DNA of 64,000 nucleotides from Fructilactobacillus florum DSM 22689 = JCM 16035. GTDB lineage: Bacteria > Bacillota > Bacilli > Lactobacillales > Lactobacillaceae. The DNA lies in assembly GCF_001436645.1 (NCBI RefSeq), contig NZ_AYZI01000007.1, forward strand, positions 40,843 to 104,842. The letters are read 5' to 3'. The translations under genes were made by a program, and so were the position numbers. Below are positions 30,958-41,276 of this stretch, in pieces; the stretch's first letter is position 1, and every line of letters starts with the position of its first letter. The notes below the pieces were generated by a model that worked only from the letters and a program-made list of their open reading frames with translations, was not told where the DNA came from and did not search any database.

Positions 30958-31033
30958 TATTCTTTCCTCCGTGTTTCTGTGTTTGTTCGACACCTTATAA
31001 GTTTCCGGGGCTTATGTGGGGCAAACAATACCA
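30958..31033 (-). promoter_or_regulatory. candidate L13-type autoregulatory leader
   Basis: The 76-nt leader between the expected start point and rplM contains a hairpin, CAC-ATAAG / CTTAT-AAG-GTG with loop CCCCGGAAA (about 31001-31025), and a C-rich segment before it. Bacilli carry a conserved L13 leader RNA here. I can see position and a hairpin, but I did not match the consensus. Confidence 0.4.
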
Positions 31034-31039
31034 TCTACC

Positions 31040-31068
31040 ATAATACAAATTATTAGTATAAAAGTCAA
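31040..31068 (-). promoter_or_regulatory. rplM promoter
   Basis: TTGACT (31063-31068) and TATTAT (31040-31045) on the minus strand, 17-bp spacer. The -35 overlaps the truA stop codon, so rplM-rpsI can be transcribed apart from the ECF-truA genes. Confidence 0.85.
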
Positions 31069-31862
31069 TCAAGATCCCGATGCTTTTTTTGTGAATGTTG
31101 CGGATCATCACCAGGATAATAGACACGTTCTAAATACAACCCTTGAGCCGGCAGCGTCAACCGAGCTTCTTGACGATTTCGCACCTGCAAGAGCCGTTCA
31201 ATATCATGAACAGGACGCTTTCCCATCCCAATTTCAACTAGCACCGCCGCCATAATTCGCACCTGGTTGTACATAAAACCATCGCCATAAAACGACAAAT
31301 GGACCTCGTCATGAGCGCAATCCTCTCGAACGGTTGCGGAAAAAATCGTGCGAACCCGACTTCCCGGCTTGGCACCAGCCGCCACGAATGAGGAAAAGTC
31401 ATGGCGACCTAATAAATCAGTAGCAGCTTGTTGCATTTTTTGAACATCAAGCGGAAAGCGCCAGTGGGCAGTATACCGCCGCTTGAATGGGTTAGTAAAT
31501 TCCCCTTGAGCAATCCGGTAAAGATATCGTTTGCCAGTTACGTCATAACGAGCCTGAAAATCAGCTGCTACTTTGGCAACAGCAATAATTTCAATATCTA
31601 ACGGACACATACTGTTTAAACCCTTCAAGAGACTGGTAGCTGCTAGTTGAAATGGAAAATCGAAATGAGCAGTTTGTGCCAGCGCATGCACCCCCGCATC
31701 AGTCCGACCAGAACCATACACAACAATTGCTGGTTCTGGGTTTTTAGCCATAATGTTTATCAACTTGGTTAAAACCCCTTCTACCGTTCGCTGGTGTGGC
31801 TGACGTTGAAAGCCCGCAAAATCAGTCCCTTCATATGCAAATGTAATTTTATACCGTGGCAT
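31065..31862 (-). CDS. truA: tRNA pseudouridine(38-40) synthase
   Basis: 265 residues. Makes pseudouridine at positions 38-40 of tRNA anticodon stems. The catalytic Asp is in GSGRTDAGVHALAQ (about 52), with FQRQPHQRTVEG and DFSSFVAAG also typical. Its ATG overlaps the ecfT stop by one base. The order ecfA1-ecfA2-ecfT-truA is standard in Firmicutes. Confidence 0.98.
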   Translation of the reverse strand: MPRYKITFAYEGTDFAGFQRQPHQRTVEGVLTKLINIMAKNPEPAIVVYGSGRTDAGVHALAQTAHFDFPFQLAATSLLKGLNSMCPLDIEIIAVAKVAADFQARYDVTGKRYLYRIAQGEFTNPFKRRYTAHWRFPLDVQKMQQAATDLLGRHDFSSFVAAGAKPGSRVRTIFSATVREDCAHDEVHLSFYGDGFMYNQVRIMAAVLVEIGMGKRPVHDIERLLQVRNRQEARLTLPAQGLYLERVYYPGDDPQHSQKKHRDLD

Positions 31863-32659
31863 TAAAATCCTCGCGTTCCCAGTACTAAAAGACCTAGTAC
31901 AATTACTAACCCTAACGATCCCGTGTCAGCCGGCCGCCAAATAAATTTACGGTAACTAGTCCGCACAGCCTGAACGGAGTAACCACTCGCTCCCAGTGCG
32001 TCCGCCAGATGATCAGCATGTCGAAACGATGCCACTAGCAACGGAATAATCAAAGTTCCAATGTTTCGTACTCGTTCCCAGAGTTTGCCCTGATTAAAGT
32101 TAGTGCCACGGGAGCGTTGTGCATCCATAATCGTTTGCAGTTCGGTCAATAGCGTGGGAATAAAGCGCAGGGCAATTGAAATCATCATCCCGATGGTGGA
32201 GACAGGAACTTTAAGTCGTTTTAGGGGCTGAAGTAGCCGTTCAATTCCTGCCGCAATCGCATTTGGCGAAGTCGTCATGGTCAACAAGGCTGCTTCCATA
32301 ATGATTAGCGTAAACCGTACTAAAATCAGCCCAGCCGTTACCAAACCCGTCGATGTAATCTTAACAACACCCCAGTGAAAATAAATGGTCCCCCCCGTTC
32401 CAAACAAGATTTGAATCAGGAGAGTAAACCCGATTAGCCATAAAAAGGGAATAATCGTATGAAGCATCATGGACAGTGAAAGGCGAGCCGCACTGATTTG
32501 GACAATTAAGGCACACCCCAATATGCCATAATTAAGCCAATTATTTGCAACCAGGGTCCACGTAATCAAGAGCAGCACCGCCAAAATTTTGGTTACCGGA
32601 TTCAAACGATGGATCAATGAGTTTCCGGGCAGGTAATTGCCAAAAACTATTTGTTGCAT
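31862..32659 (-). CDS. ecfT: energy-coupling factor transporter transmembrane protein EcfT
   Basis: 265 residues, about five to six membrane segments in the first two thirds, then the cytoplasmic coupling helices. The first coupling motif is intact (IMDAQRSRGTNF). The second, normally A-R-G, reads ALGASGYSV here, with Ser in place of Arg. EcfT links the two ATPases to vitamin-binding S components encoded elsewhere. GGGAGG lies 7 bases before ATG 32659, which overlaps ecfA2 by 13 bases. Confidence 0.96.
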   Translation of the reverse strand: MQQIVFGNYLPGNSLIHRLNPVTKILAVLLLITWTLVANNWLNYGILGCALIVQISAARLSLSMMLHTIIPFLWLIGFTLLIQILFGTGGTIYFHWGVVKITSTGLVTAGLILVRFTLIIMEAALLTMTTSPNAIAAGIERLLQPLKRLKVPVSTIGMMISIALRFIPTLLTELQTIMDAQRSRGTNFNQGKLWERVRNIGTLIIPLLVASFRHADHLADALGASGYSVQAVRTSYRKFIWRPADTGSLGLVIVLGLLVLGTRGF

Positions 32660-33513
32660 GGATGACCTCCCTGATGGATATCGTTAACCAGCAGCCTCGT
32701 TGCTTCTGTAGCGGTCAATGGTAATTGTGCCAGCTGGACTCCGTGAGCTTGCAGCCGGTAATAAAATTGCACCGCAGCTGGAAGTGGGACTGCCGTAGGT
32801 GCGGTTGCAAAAAACTCACGTACGGGTTGATCTCGTATCAATTGGCCTGCTTGTAACATCAAGACCCGCGCGGCTAACTGAGCAACCACATCCATGTCAT
32901 GTGTAATGATGATGATTGTTACTTGTTGCTGCTGGAGGCGTCCCAATAAGTCCAATAATTGCTGGACTCCGGCAGCGTCTAAGCCCACCGTTGGCTCATC
33001 TAAGACCAGCAACCGTGGTTTCATTGCTAAAACTCCAGCAATTGCAACCCGTCGCATTTGACCCCCCGAAAGTTCAAAGGGTGAGCGTGTTTCAAATTCT
33101 GGTGGAATCCCCACGGCCCGTAAAGCTTGCTGTGCTAACTGTCGAGCCTCTTTCTCGGACTTGCCAAAATTTTGCGGTCCAAAACTAACGTCTGCCAAAA
33201 CCGTTTCTGCGAACAGTTGATGTTCGGGTGCTTGAAAAATCATGCCCACCTCGGACCGTAACTGCTGCAACGCCCGCCGATTCGTGTGGCGATTCAGTCG
33301 AAGACCATTAATGGTTACCGTCCCACTCGTAGCGAACTGCAACCCGTTTAGTAGTCGCATTAAGGTCGACTTGCCACTCCCGGTTGCACCCACAATAGCA
33401 ACGGTTTCTCCTTGTGCAATCTGTAATGAAATATCAGTCAACGCTGGATGAACAACCGGCGTTTGCAAACCATAGCTATAATTAACCTGTTTTAAAACAA
33501 CTGGGAAATCCAT
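32647..33513 (-). CDS. ecfA2: ECF transporter ATPase EcfA2
   Basis: 288 residues. ABC ATPase with Walker A GATGSGKST (about 41-49), Q-loop FQAPEHQLF, signature LSGGQMRRVAIAG, Walker B LLVLDEPTVGLD and the switch His in IITHDMD. A C-terminal extension of about 60 residues is typical of EcfA proteins. ATG 33513 overlaps ecfA1 by 22 bases. Confidence 0.97.
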   Translation of the reverse strand: MDFPVVLKQVNYSYGLQTPVVHPALTDISLQIAQGETVAIVGATGSGKSTLMRLLNGLQFATSGTVTINGLRLNRHTNRRALQQLRSEVGMIFQAPEHQLFAETVLADVSFGPQNFGKSEKEARQLAQQALRAVGIPPEFETRSPFELSGGQMRRVAIAGVLAMKPRLLVLDEPTVGLDAAGVQQLLDLLGRLQQQQVTIIIITHDMDVVAQLAARVLMLQAGQLIRDQPVREFFATAPTAVPLPAAVQFYYRLQAHGVQLAQLPLTATEATRLLVNDIHQGGHPCNK

Positions 33514-34316
33514 TGACTCAGTCCTTCATCATCTAAATAGTGTGCGGGCACTGTGATCCCACGGTCGCACAGTTGGTGTTGTACTTGTGCACTGAAGGGC
33601 GCCTGCATCTGCATTGCCGTAAGTAAGTCTGGTTGCTCAAAAAATCGTGCGGGCGCCCCCTGAAATACGACTTTATGCTGATTAAGTGCAAGGACCTGGT
33701 CAGCTTGAGCCACCGCAGAAACATCGTGCGTAATCATTAGAATCGTGAGTTGCGTGGTCTTTTGCAACTGCGTCAAAACAGTTGTAATAGCCTCCTTTGT
33801 CGCTGCATCGAGCATACTGGTGGCTTCATCTAAAACCAAAATTTCAGGTTGAACTGCTAAGGCACTGGCTAAGGCAACCTTTTGTTGTTGTCCGCCCGAC
33901 AGCCAGCTGGGGTCGTGTTCGGCAAGTTCACTAATCCCAACTTGTTTCATGGCTTGCGGAACCAGTTGGTGCATGGTTTCATAATCAACTTGCCGATTCT
34001 CGAGCCCAAAAGCGACATTTTCAGCAACCGTGCCCGCAATCAGCTGATCAGCCGGTGTTTGAAAAACCAAGGCTAATTTTTGCTGTAACCGCTGCCGATT
34101 TTCCTGCCGAAGGGGTTCATCATCAAGCTTAATGGTGCCTGCAGTTGGTAGCAGTAACCCATCTAAAAGCTTAATGATCGTGCTTTTACCACTACCATTT
34201 GGACCGACTAGTGCCGTGGTTTGACCACTTTGCAACGTAAAGGACAGCTGTTCAAAAACTGGATCCGCGCCGTCATACGAAAAGGCAACGTCATTAAATT
34301 CAATTTTACCAGGCAT
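33492..34316 (-). CDS. ecfA1: ECF transporter ATPase EcfA1
   Basis: 274 residues from ATG 34316 (MPGKIEFNDV); the longer in-frame start has no ribosome binding site. Walker A GPNGSGKST, Q-loop FQTPADQLI, signature LSGGQQQKVALA, Walker B ILVLDEATSMLD. Pairs with EcfA2 in a heterodimer that powers uptake of vitamins and cofactors through interchangeable S components. First gene of the ECF unit, downstream of a long structured terminator. Confidence 0.97.
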   Translation of the reverse strand: MPGKIEFNDVAFSYDGADPVFEQLSFTLQSGQTTALVGPNGSGKSTIIKLLDGLLLPTAGTIKLDDEPLRQENRQRLQQKLALVFQTPADQLIAGTVAENVAFGLENRQVDYETMHQLVPQAMKQVGISELAEHDPSWLSGGQQQKVALASALAVQPEILVLDEATSMLDAATKEAITTVLTQLQKTTQLTILMITHDVSAVAQADQVLALNQHKVVFQGAPARFFEQPDLLTAMQMQAPFSAQVQHQLCDRGITVPAHYLDDEGLSQWISQLF

Positions 34317-34343
34317 CCCACCAAGTCCCCTCAATTTTATGTA

Positions 34344-34446
34344 TAAAAAAATCACTAAAAGGTTGAGGCGCATGGAAAAAAATCCACATTCAAGCTAGAC
34401 TTGGAATTCCATCATCATAACGCTTTATACCTCAATCTTAGTGATT
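34344..34446 (-). terminator. long structured terminator between rplQ and ecfA1
   Basis: On the minus strand AATCACTAA-GA-TTGAGG (34430-34446) pairs with CCTCAA-CCTT-TTAGTGATT (34350-34368), enclosing about 61 nt that can fold further, and seven T follow at once (34345-34351). This is a 100-nt closed element rather than a simple hairpin. Confidence 0.65.
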
Positions 34447-34480
34447 CAGTGCAATATTAAATTAAATGCTCAAAAAAAGC

Positions 34481-34861
34481 TTAGACAAATTCTAAGATTA
34501 CCATCTGAGCACCATCACCGCGCCGAGGCATGGTTTTTAAGATCCGCGTGTAGCCACCCTGACGATCTTGGTACTTTGGTGCTAATTCATCGAATAACTT
34601 TTGTAGTGCCGTCGTAACCTTAACGTCATCGCCTTCAGCTTTAACATCTGCAATTGAATTCTGCAGGTAAGCAGCTGCTTGACGACGTGCACTTAAGTCC
34701 CCCTTTTTACCTAGGGTGATCATTTGGTCAGCTAGTGAGCGCACTGTTTTAGCTTTGGCTTCAGTTGTTTCGATCCGATCGTTAACAATCAGTTGCGTGG
34801 TCAAGTTCCGCAAGAGTGCTCGTCGAGGACCCTGTTTACGACCAAATTTACGATAACTCAT
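34481..34861 (-). CDS. rplQ: 50S ribosomal protein L17
   Basis: 126 residues, standard for Gram-positives. [20 protein letters not shown] at the start and the C-terminal [16 protein letters not shown] are family hallmarks. Last gene of the alpha operon, 21 bases after rpoA. Confidence 0.99.
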   Translation of the reverse strand: MSYRKFGRKQGPRRALLRNLTTQLIVNDRIETTEAKAKTVRSLADQMITLGKKGDLSARRQAAAYLQNSIADVKAEGDDVKVTTALQKLFDELAPKYQDRQGGYTRILKTMPRRGDGAQMVILEFV

Positions 34862-34882
34862 AAGTCGATTCCTCCTTTTATC

Positions 34883-35833
34883 TTAGTCTTCTTTACGAAA
34901 GGATAGTCCTAGGGCATCCAATTTTTGTTCGATTTCTTCTAGGGACTTCCGTCCTAGGTTACGAACATTCATCATATCCGCCATGGATTTATCGGTTAAT
35001 TCTTGAACCGTGTTAATCCCAGCTCGTTTCAAACAGTTGTAAGAACGAACTGACAAATCTAATTCCTCGATTGACATTTCGAGCATTTTTTCCTTGTGGC
35101 TCTCTTCTTTTTCAACCATCACGTTGGTATTTTGTGCCCGATCTGTCAAATCAACAAACATTTCCAAATGCTGAGTTAAAATCTTAGCTGCCAAACTGAT
35201 TGAATCTGAAGGAGTAATCGAACCATTGGTCCAAATATCTAAAGTCAATTTATCGAAATCATCACGTTGTCCAACACGTGTATCTTCCACTTGGTAGTTC
35301 ACACGTTCGATTGGGGTATAAATAGAATCGATTGGTAACACACCGATTGGCATATCATCATTGCGAGCCTTGTTCTCTTCTGCAGAGACATACCCGCGAC
35401 CCTTATCAGCCGTCATCGTCATGTGCAGGGTTGCCCCTTCTGCTACCGTTGCTAGATGTAAATCAGGGTTCAAAATGGTAGTTTCGCTATCGGTCGTAAT
35501 GTCTGCCGCCGTCACTTCAGCTGGACCGGTAACTTCGACACTCATAGAGTGGACTGCTTGTTCGTCACCTTCTAATCGAAGTTTGAGCTTTTTTAAGTTC
35601 AAAATGATCTTGGTAACGTCTTCGGTCACACCCTTGATCGTTGAAAATTCGTGCAAAACCCCGTCAATCTGAACGCTGGTAACGGCAGCTCCAGGTAACG
35701 AAGCCAACAAAACTCGGCGCAAAGAATTGCCTAAAGTAGTCCCATAGCCGCGTTCCAATGGCTCAACAACTATTTCACCGTAATTATTTGTTTCTTCAAT
35801 TTTATGAATGTTAGGCTTTTCAAATTCAATCAT
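34883..35833 (-). CDS. rpoA: DNA-directed RNA polymerase subunit alpha
   Basis: 316 residues from ATG 35833 (AAAGGGG 8 bases upstream; the earlier in-frame TTG is rejected). The N-terminal domain dimerises and nucleates the polymerase ([19 protein letters not shown]). The C-terminal domain (from about 250; [27 protein letters not shown]) binds UP elements and activators. Confidence 0.99.
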   Translation of the reverse strand: MIEFEKPNIHKIEETNNYGEIVVEPLERGYGTTLGNSLRRVLLASLPGAAVTSVQIDGVLHEFSTIKGVTEDVTKIILNLKKLKLRLEGDEQAVHSMSVEVTGPAEVTAADITTDSETTILNPDLHLATVAEGATLHMTMTADKGRGYVSAEENKARNDDMPIGVLPIDSIYTPIERVNYQVEDTRVGQRDDFDKLTLDIWTNGSITPSDSISLAAKILTQHLEMFVDLTDRAQNTNVMVEKEESHKEKMLEMSIEELDLSVRSYNCLKRAGINTVQELTDKSMADMMNVRNLGRKSLEEIEQKLDALGLSFRKED

Positions 35834-35891
35834 GCGAAGTACCCCTTTCAAACCGCGTTGAGTCTAATCCTAAAATCATCCCTAACTAAGC

Positions 35892-36281
35892 TTAAACTCG
35901 ACGACGCTTTGGAGGACGGCACCCATTATGAGGAACGGGAGTAACGTCTCTAATTGCGGCAACTTCCAAACCAGTAGTTTGTAAAGCTCGAATGGCTGAT
36001 TCGCGACCGGAACCAGGTCCTTTAACCGCTACTTCAACGGACTTCATACCGTGTTCCATGGCCGTTTTAGCAGCTGCTTCAGCTGCCATCTGAGCAGCGA
36101 ATGGAGTTGATTTACGACTACCACGAAATCCAAGGGCTCCAGCTGAAGACCAAGCAATTGCATTTCCCTGTACATCAGTAATCATTACTAACGTGTTATT
36201 AAACGTTGAGTGGATATGAGCAACTCCTGCTTCAACGTGTTTTCTTGTTTTACGTTTACGTGTGCTTTTAGTTTTAGCCAT
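35892..36281 (-). CDS. rpsK: 30S ribosomal protein S11
   Basis: 129 residues. [30 protein letters not shown] and the C-terminal [13 protein letters not shown] are all conserved. Forms part of the 30S platform. Alpha operon. Confidence 0.99.
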   Translation of the reverse strand: MAKTKSTRKRKTRKHVEAGVAHIHSTFNNTLVMITDVQGNAIAWSSAGALGFRGSRKSTPFAAQMAAEAAAKTAMEHGMKSVEVAVKGPGSGRESAIRALQTTGLEVAAIRDVTPVPHNGCRPPKRRRV

Positions 36282-36307
36282 ATGCGTTGATAACCTCCTT
36301 TAATTGA

Positions 36308-36658
36308 TTATTTGGTGCTTCGCTTCCCTTTACGAGTTCGAGCGTTGTTCTTCGTGTGCTGACCACGGGATGGTAAACCACGACGATGACGCAAGCCACG
36401 GTATGAACCGATCTCAGAGAGTCGCTTAATATTCATACTAACTTCACGACGTAGGTCTCCCTCAATTGTAAAGTCATCAAGAGCTACCCGAATCTTATCT
36501 TCTTGATCAGGAGTTAAATCCTGAGTCCGAACGTCTTCTGAAACACCGGCTTTTGCAAGCACTTTGGTAGCCGTCGTTGTTCCAACCCCAAAAATGTAGG
36601 TTAAAGCAATGACAACCCGTTTGTTACGTGGTAAATCAACTCCGGCAATTCGAGCCAT
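36308..36658 (-). CDS. rpsM: 30S ribosomal protein S13
   Basis: 116 residues from ATG 36658 (AGGAGGTGG upstream). [25 protein letters not shown] and [16 protein letters not shown] are standard. The C-terminal tail, which touches P-site tRNA, ends KGKRSTK, about five residues shorter than the usual 121-residue protein with its poly-Lys end. Confidence 0.99.
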   Translation of the reverse strand: MARIAGVDLPRNKRVVIALTYIFGVGTTTATKVLAKAGVSEDVRTQDLTPDQEDKIRVALDDFTIEGDLRREVSMNIKRLSEIGSYRGLRHRRGLPSRGQHTKNNARTRKGKRSTK

Positions 36659-36678
36659 TAAATCCACCTCCTATAAAA

Positions 36679-36798
36679 TTATTTTCCTTGTCGTTGTTTG
36701 TGTTTAGGATTTGCAGAACAAATCACCATCACACGACCCTTACGTTTGATGATTTTGCAATTTTCGCACATCTTTTTAACTGATGGACGGACTTTCAT
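36679..36798 (-). CDS. rpmJ: 50S ribosomal protein L36
   Basis: 39 codons, too short for most ORF lists. [20 protein letters not shown] followed by [19 protein letters not shown], with the four zinc ligands (CxxC ... C ... H) of the zinc-binding L36 form. GGAGG lies before ATG 36798. The stop position may be off by one base. Confidence 0.93.
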   Translation of the reverse strand: MKVRPSVKKMCENCKIIKRKGRVMVICSANPKHKQRQGK

Positions 36799-36822
36799 AT
36801 TATAAACCTCCTACATCAGGAC

Positions 36823-37041
36823 CTACTTAAATCGATAAGTAATCCGGCCCTTCGTTAAATCATACGGTGACATTTCAACGGTTACCCGATCTCCTGGAAG
36901 TATTTTAATGTAATGCATCCGAATCTTGCCAGAGACATGGGCAAGAATCTCATGCCCATTTTCCAGTTCGACTTTGAACATGGCGTTTGGTAAGGTTTCC
37001 GTAATTTTTCCTTCGATCTCAATGACATTATCTTTTGCCAA
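36823..37041 (-). CDS. infA: translation initiation factor IF-1
   Basis: 72 residues, the invariant length. One S1-like OB fold: [13 protein letters not shown], then [18 protein letters not shown] and a terminal [12 protein letters not shown]. Occludes the ribosomal A site during initiation. Lies between adk and rpmJ; a map gene, common here in bacilli, is absent. Confidence 0.99.
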   Translation of the reverse strand: MAKDNVIEIEGKITETLPNAMFKVELENGHEILAHVSGKIRMHYIKILPGDRVTVEMSPYDLTKGRITYRFK

Positions 37042-37140
37042 AACAATCCTCCAAAACTTAAGTCGAACAAATTCTTTGCAAACTTATCAGCATGCTCTAA
37101 TATAGCATATTTTATCAGTAACGACAAACTCTGCCTTAGG

Positions 37141-37794
37141 CTACGACAAGTTATTGAGAATTTGATTAATTTCTTTGGTAACCGTCGGAATTGCTTGGTC
37201 ACCATTCACCGTGTGCAGCAGGTGCTCTGTTTGGTAGTAATCCAGCAGCGGCGTATTCATTTCGACATTGACTTTCAACCGATTTTTAACTGTCGCAGGT
37301 TTATCATCACTGCGTTGATAAAAAACATGCCCACCACATACATCACAAGTTCCAGCCACTTTGGGCTGATTATACAATTTGTGATAGGTTGCTCCACAGT
37401 TTTTACAGATAAACCGACCAGAAAGCCGTTCTTCTAAAACTGATGGGGCTACGTCAATGTTAATGACCGCAGAAAGTTGACGATTGAGCTGCGTCCCAAT
37501 GAGCTTTAACTGCTCTGCCTGTGCCAAATTTCTCGGAAAGCCATCAAGCAGATAACCATTAGCGGTATCCGCCTGCTGCAAACGATCCGCAACAATTCCA
37601 CAAGTTACATCATCGGGGACTAAATCTCCCTTATCAATGTAACTCTGGGCTTTGAGACCCATTGGTGTCTGGTTTTTAATTGCCGCACGGAAAATATCAC
37701 CAGTCGAAATATGTGGAATTTGATAACGTTCCGTAATAAATTCGGCTTGGGTCCCCTTGCCAGCACCTGGCAATCCCATTAAAAATAAATTCAT
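37141..37794 (-). CDS. adk: adenylate kinase
   Basis: 217 residues from ATG 37794, giving [18 protein letters not shown] with the P loop at 7-15. The LID domain has four cysteines (CKNC about 127, CDVC about 150) that bind zinc, as in Gram-positive enzymes. Balances ATP, ADP and AMP. No strong ribosome binding site sits close to the ATG, so translation may be coupled to secY 19 bases upstream. Confidence 0.98.
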   Translation of the reverse strand: MNLFLMGLPGAGKGTQAEFITERYQIPHISTGDIFRAAIKNQTPMGLKAQSYIDKGDLVPDDVTCGIVADRLQQADTANGYLLDGFPRNLAQAEQLKLIGTQLNRQLSAVINIDVAPSVLEERLSGRFICKNCGATYHKLYNQPKVAGTCDVCGGHVFYQRSDDKPATVKNRLKVNVEMNTPLLDYYQTEHLLHTVNGDQAIPTVTKEINQILNNLS

Positions 37795-37813
37795 TGTCAA
37801 AAACGTCGCTCCC

Positions 37814-39130
37814 TTACTTTTTGCCAGTATCATCAGCTTGAATAAAGCCGACGTAATCTTGGCGCATGGTCAATCCTTTGATTTGCTGCATCGTTTCGAT
37901 GGCAACCCCGACAATAATCAGCAGGTTAGTCCCACCGAGCCCAATTGAGTTGTTGAGATTCCAAACATTTTGCGCAATCAGAGGGATCAAAGAAACAATC
38001 CCCAAGAAAAGCGCTCCAATGGTACTCAATCTCATTAACAAACGCGAAACATAGGTTTGCGTTGTCTTACCAGGCCAGACCCCAGGAATATAGCTTCCTT
38101 GTTTTTGCAGGTTTTCGGATAATTTTTCTGGATTAACCTGCACAAAAGCATAGAAGAAAGTAAAGACCACAATCAAAATGGTGTAAAAAGTTGCCCCACT
38201 AGGGGTCTGCATATTAAAGAGTTGCGTGAGCACCTTATACCAGCCTGATTCTCCAAAATTTTTAGTGAAGAACAGCAAAATGGTCTGCGGGGTTGAAATA
38301 AAAGCACTGGCAAAAATTACCGGAATCACTCCGGCCACGTTAACCTTCAATGGAAGATAACTTGATTTACCAGAACCAGCCGAGCGTCGGGTATATTGAA
38401 TTGGAATCCGACGTTCCGCCTGTTGTACCCAAGTAACAAAAGTCACAATGATCAACATGGCGACAATCAAGCCGATGACAATCAGAACCGGTTGCCACAA
38501 ATCACTCGAATCGGTGCCTTCAATATATTGCTGATAAAAACTCGTTAATCCATTAGGAATGTTAGCGATAATCCCAGCAAAAATAATCATGGACACCCCT
38601 TGACCAATTCCCTTGTCGGTAATCATGTCACCCATCCACGTGGTTAACATCGTACCCGCCGTCAAAATCAGCCCGATACTAATGTAGGTGCCAACTCCGG
38701 GATTTTGCACTAGATGCAAACTACTTAAAGCATTGAAACCGGCGGTAATTCCCACCGACTGGAAAAAGGCCAGTACAATGGCCAACCGCCGAGTAACCCG
38801 ATCAAGTTTTAGTCGACCAACTTCACCCTGCTTACTCCATTCCACAAAACGCGGTACGATGTCCATTTGCAACAACTGCACCACGATTTGGGCCGTAATA
38901 TAGGGTGACACTCCCATCGCAAAGATGGAATAGTTGGTTAAACCACCACCACTGAAAATATTTAAAACATTAACTAACCCAGAAGACGCAACTTCTTGAA
39001 GTGCCTTAGCATTAATCCCAGGAACCGTGATGTAGGCTCCTAACCGGAAAACTGCTAGGACAAAAAGCGTAAATAAAATCTTATTACGAATATTTTTGTC
39101 AGCAAATGCACTCTTTAAGGTAGATAACAT
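37814..39130 (-). CDS. secY: protein translocase subunit SecY
   Basis: 438 residues with ten predicted membrane helices. The plug and pore region [14 protein letters not shown], the SecY signature [17 protein letters not shown] and the conserved cytoplasmic loop [10 protein letters not shown] are present. Core of the Sec channel. ATG overlaps the rplO stop by one base. Confidence 0.99.
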   Translation of the reverse strand: MLSTLKSAFADKNIRNKILFTLFVLAVFRLGAYITVPGINAKALQEVASSGLVNVLNIFSGGGLTNYSIFAMGVSPYITAQIVVQLLQMDIVPRFVEWSKQGEVGRLKLDRVTRRLAIVLAFFQSVGITAGFNALSSLHLVQNPGVGTYISIGLILTAGTMLTTWMGDMITDKGIGQGVSMIIFAGIIANIPNGLTSFYQQYIEGTDSSDLWQPVLIVIGLIVAMLIIVTFVTWVQQAERRIPIQYTRRSAGSGKSSYLPLKVNVAGVIPVIFASAFISTPQTILLFFTKNFGESGWYKVLTQLFNMQTPSGATFYTILIVVFTFFYAFVQVNPEKLSENLQKQGSYIPGVWPGKTTQTYVSRLLMRLSTIGALFLGIVSLIPLIAQNVWNLNNSIGLGGTNLLIIVGVAIETMQQIKGLTMRQDYVGFIQADDTGKK

Positions 39131-39561
39131 TAAATCACCTCGGCTTTACCACCAGCTGCTTCGATTGCTGTTTTAGCACTTGCAGAGAACTGGTTGGCTT
39201 TAACCGTCAAAGCTTTGTCTAGCTTACCAGTTCCTAAGATTTTGATCCCATCTTTGGGATTACGAACAACCCCAGTTTCAACAAGCACTGCTGGCGTAAC
39301 TTCAGCATTACTGTCAAAACTATTGAGTTTATCTAAGCTCACCGTCACAATTTGTTTCCGGTTCATGCTAGTAAATCCACGCTTAGGAATCCGCCGGTAC
39401 AAAGGCATCTGGCCCCCTTCAAAACCTAAACGAGTCTTGCCACGGGCTTTTTGACCTTTTTGACCGCGACCGGAAGTCTTTCCTTTGCTACCCATTCCAC
39501 GACCTTTTCGACTTCGAGTCGAACGAGATCCGGCAGCAGCTTTTAATTCGTGTAACTTCAT
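39130..39561 (-). CDS. rplO: 50S ribosomal protein L15
   Basis: 143 residues from ATG 39561 (AAGGAGGTG upstream; an earlier GTG is rejected). Start [13 protein letters not shown], then Gly/Lys/Arg-rich [20 protein letters not shown] and the C-terminal VEAAGG-type end. Late-assembling 50S protein. Confidence 0.99.
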   Translation of the reverse strand: MKLHELKAAAGSRSTRSRKGRGMGSKGKTSGRGQKGQKARGKTRLGFEGGQMPLYRRIPKRGFTSMNRKQIVTVSLDKLNSFDSNAEVTPAVLVETGVVRNPKDGIKILGTGKLDKALTVKANQFSASAKTAIEAAGGKAEVI

Positions 39562-39593
39562 AGTGAGTGGCACCTCCTTTTTTTAGAAAATAA

Positions 39594-39779
39594 TTAGTCT
39601 TCTACTTGTTCAACTTTAACGAGGTGAGCGACTTTAAAAAGTGCTCCCCGTGTCGCTGCGTTGTCAGGACGAGTGACACTGCTGTTAATCCGTCCTAAAC
39701 CAAGGGCTTCCACAATTTTACGTTGTTTAGGAAGACGATGTGCAGCACTGTGAACTAGGGTAATTTTTAATTGAGCCAT
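39594..39779 (-). CDS. rpmD: 50S ribosomal protein L30
   Basis: 61 residues, standard. [20 protein letters not shown] and [19 protein letters not shown] define the family. Lies between rpsE and rplO in the usual order. Confidence 0.99.
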   Translation of the reverse strand: MAQLKITLVHSAAHRLPKQRKIVEALGLGRINSSVTRPDNAATRGALFKVAHLVKVEQVED

Positions 39780-39792
39780 CTGAAAAACCTCC

Positions 39793-40296
39793 TTATTCAG
39801 CTAAATGATCAACTGAAACCCCACGGAGCTCGGAAACTTCGTGAGCGTTCTTCAGACCTTTCAGCCCTTCAAACGTTGCTCGGATAACGTTAATGGCGGT
39901 ATCCGAACCCAGTCGCTTACTAGTAACATCGTTGATTCCGGCTAATTCCATGACCGAACGAACGGCACCACCGGCAGCAACCCCAGCACCTTCTTCAGCT
40001 GGTTTTAATAAAATGCGGCCCCCACCGTAAACGCCCACAATTTCATGCGGAATCGTTGTGTTCACGATTGGAACTTCAATCAGATTCTTTTTAGCGGCTT
40101 CAACTGCTTTTCGGATTGCTTCTGGAACTTCTTGTGCTTTCCCGGTTCCAAAACCAACGTGTCCGTTTTTGTCACCAACAACTGCTAAAGCGGCAAATCG
40201 TAACCGACGACCACCTTTAACAACCTTGGTAATCCGATTAATGGCAACCACGTTGTCATCTAAATCCAATTTATCTGGATCAATATACTTAGCCAT
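39793..40296 (-). CDS. rpsE: 30S ribosomal protein S5
   Basis: 167 residues. [20 protein letters not shown] is the S5 N-terminal RNA-binding motif, with [14 protein letters not shown] and [13 protein letters not shown] downstream. Guards decoding accuracy and mRNA entry. Confidence 0.99.
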   Translation of the reverse strand: MAKYIDPDKLDLDDNVVAINRITKVVKGGRRLRFAALAVVGDKNGHVGFGTGKAQEVPEAIRKAVEAAKKNLIEVPIVNTTIPHEIVGVYGGGRILLKPAEEGAGVAAGGAVRSVMELAGINDVTSKRLGSDTAINVIRATFEGLKGLKNAHEVSELRGVSVDHLAE

Positions 40297-40317
40297 GCGT
40301 GTGATATCCTCCTTTGA

Positions 40318-40674
40318 TTAAAATTCGAGCCCGTTTTCACGAGCTGCTTCAGCGAGCGCTTGAACCCGTCCGTGGTATAAGTAACCGCCGCGATCAAACA
40401 CAACGTGCTTCAAGTTAGCAGCTTGGGCCCGCTTAGCAACTAAGGCACCGACTTCAGCTGCCTGCGCTGTTTTGTCACCGGCTTTAATTTCTTGATCTAG
40501 AGTTGAGGCACTAGCTAGCGTTACACCCGCTACGTCATCAATTAATTGAGCGTAGATGTTTTTGTTAGAACGAAAGACGTCTAAACGTGGGCACTCAGCA
40601 GTACCAGCAATTTTACTGCGAACTCGGGCATGACGTGCCTTACGAGTTTTATTTTTGCTTGGTTTTGTAATCAA
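40318..40674 (-). CDS. rplR: 50S ribosomal protein L18
   Basis: 118 residues from TTG 40674, which gives the usual start [11 protein letters not shown] and has GAGGTGA 5 bases upstream; an earlier GTG has no such site. [18 protein letters not shown] and [21 protein letters not shown] are conserved. Binds 5S rRNA. Confidence 0.97.
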   Translation of the reverse strand: MITKPSKNKTRKARHARVRSKIAGTAECPRLDVFRSNKNIYAQLIDDVAGVTLASASTLDQEIKAGDKTAQAAEVGALVAKRAQAANLKHVVFDRGGYLYHGRVQALAEAARENGLEF

Positions 40675-40705
40675 ATTAGTCACCTCTGTTTGTTGTGATT
40701 AAACT

Positions 40706-41245
40706 TTATTTACCAGTCTTACCTTCTTTAAGAGTAATGTGTTCGTCAACATAACGAATTCCCTTACCTTTATAAGGTTCTGGAGAACGAATGGAACGAA
40801 CCTTGGCAGCAAAGTCACCAACGTGTTGTTTGCTAATCCCAGAAATTTCAATCGTCGTATTATCAGGAACTTTAACTTCCAAATCTTCAGGAACTGGAAC
40901 AATCACTGGATTTGAGTATCCCACGTTTAAGGTCAGTTCAGTCCCTTTTAATTGGGTTCGGTATCCAACACCGACTAATTTCAAAGTTTTTTGAAAACCA
41001 TCAGTAACCCCAATTACCATATTGGCAATGTTGGCACGTGAAGTTCCATGTAATGCTCGTTCACGATTGTCGTACTTACCAGTAGGAGTGAAGTTCACTT
41101 CGTTCCCATCGATTTTCATTTCGATTTCAGTAGCAAGCGTCCGCGTTAGGTTCCCCTTGGGACCCGTCACCGTGACCTGGTCGCCACTTTGTTTGACCGA
41201 AACCCCTTCGGGCAGGTCAATCGTTTTGTAACCAATTCGACTCAT
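40706..41245 (-). CDS. rplF: 50S ribosomal protein L6
   Basis: 179 residues from ATG 41245 (GGAGGTG 8 bases upstream). [25 protein letters not shown] and the C-terminal [14 protein letters not shown] are hallmarks. Two-domain protein near the factor-binding site. Confidence 0.99.
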   Translation of the reverse strand: MSRIGYKTIDLPEGVSVKQSGDQVTVTGPKGNLTRTLATEIEMKIDGNEVNFTPTGKYDNRERALHGTSRANIANMVIGVTDGFQKTLKLVGVGYRTQLKGTELTLNVGYSNPVIVPVPEDLEVKVPDNTTIEISGISKQHVGDFAAKVRSIRSPEPYKGKGIRYVDEHITLKEGKTGK

Positions 41246-41276
41246 CTTATACACACCTCCGTTTCGAAATTATTTA

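Noticed and set aside
31016..31255. Plus-strand ORF over truA and the rplM leader
   Set aside because: Shadow of truA on the opposite strand, without start signals.
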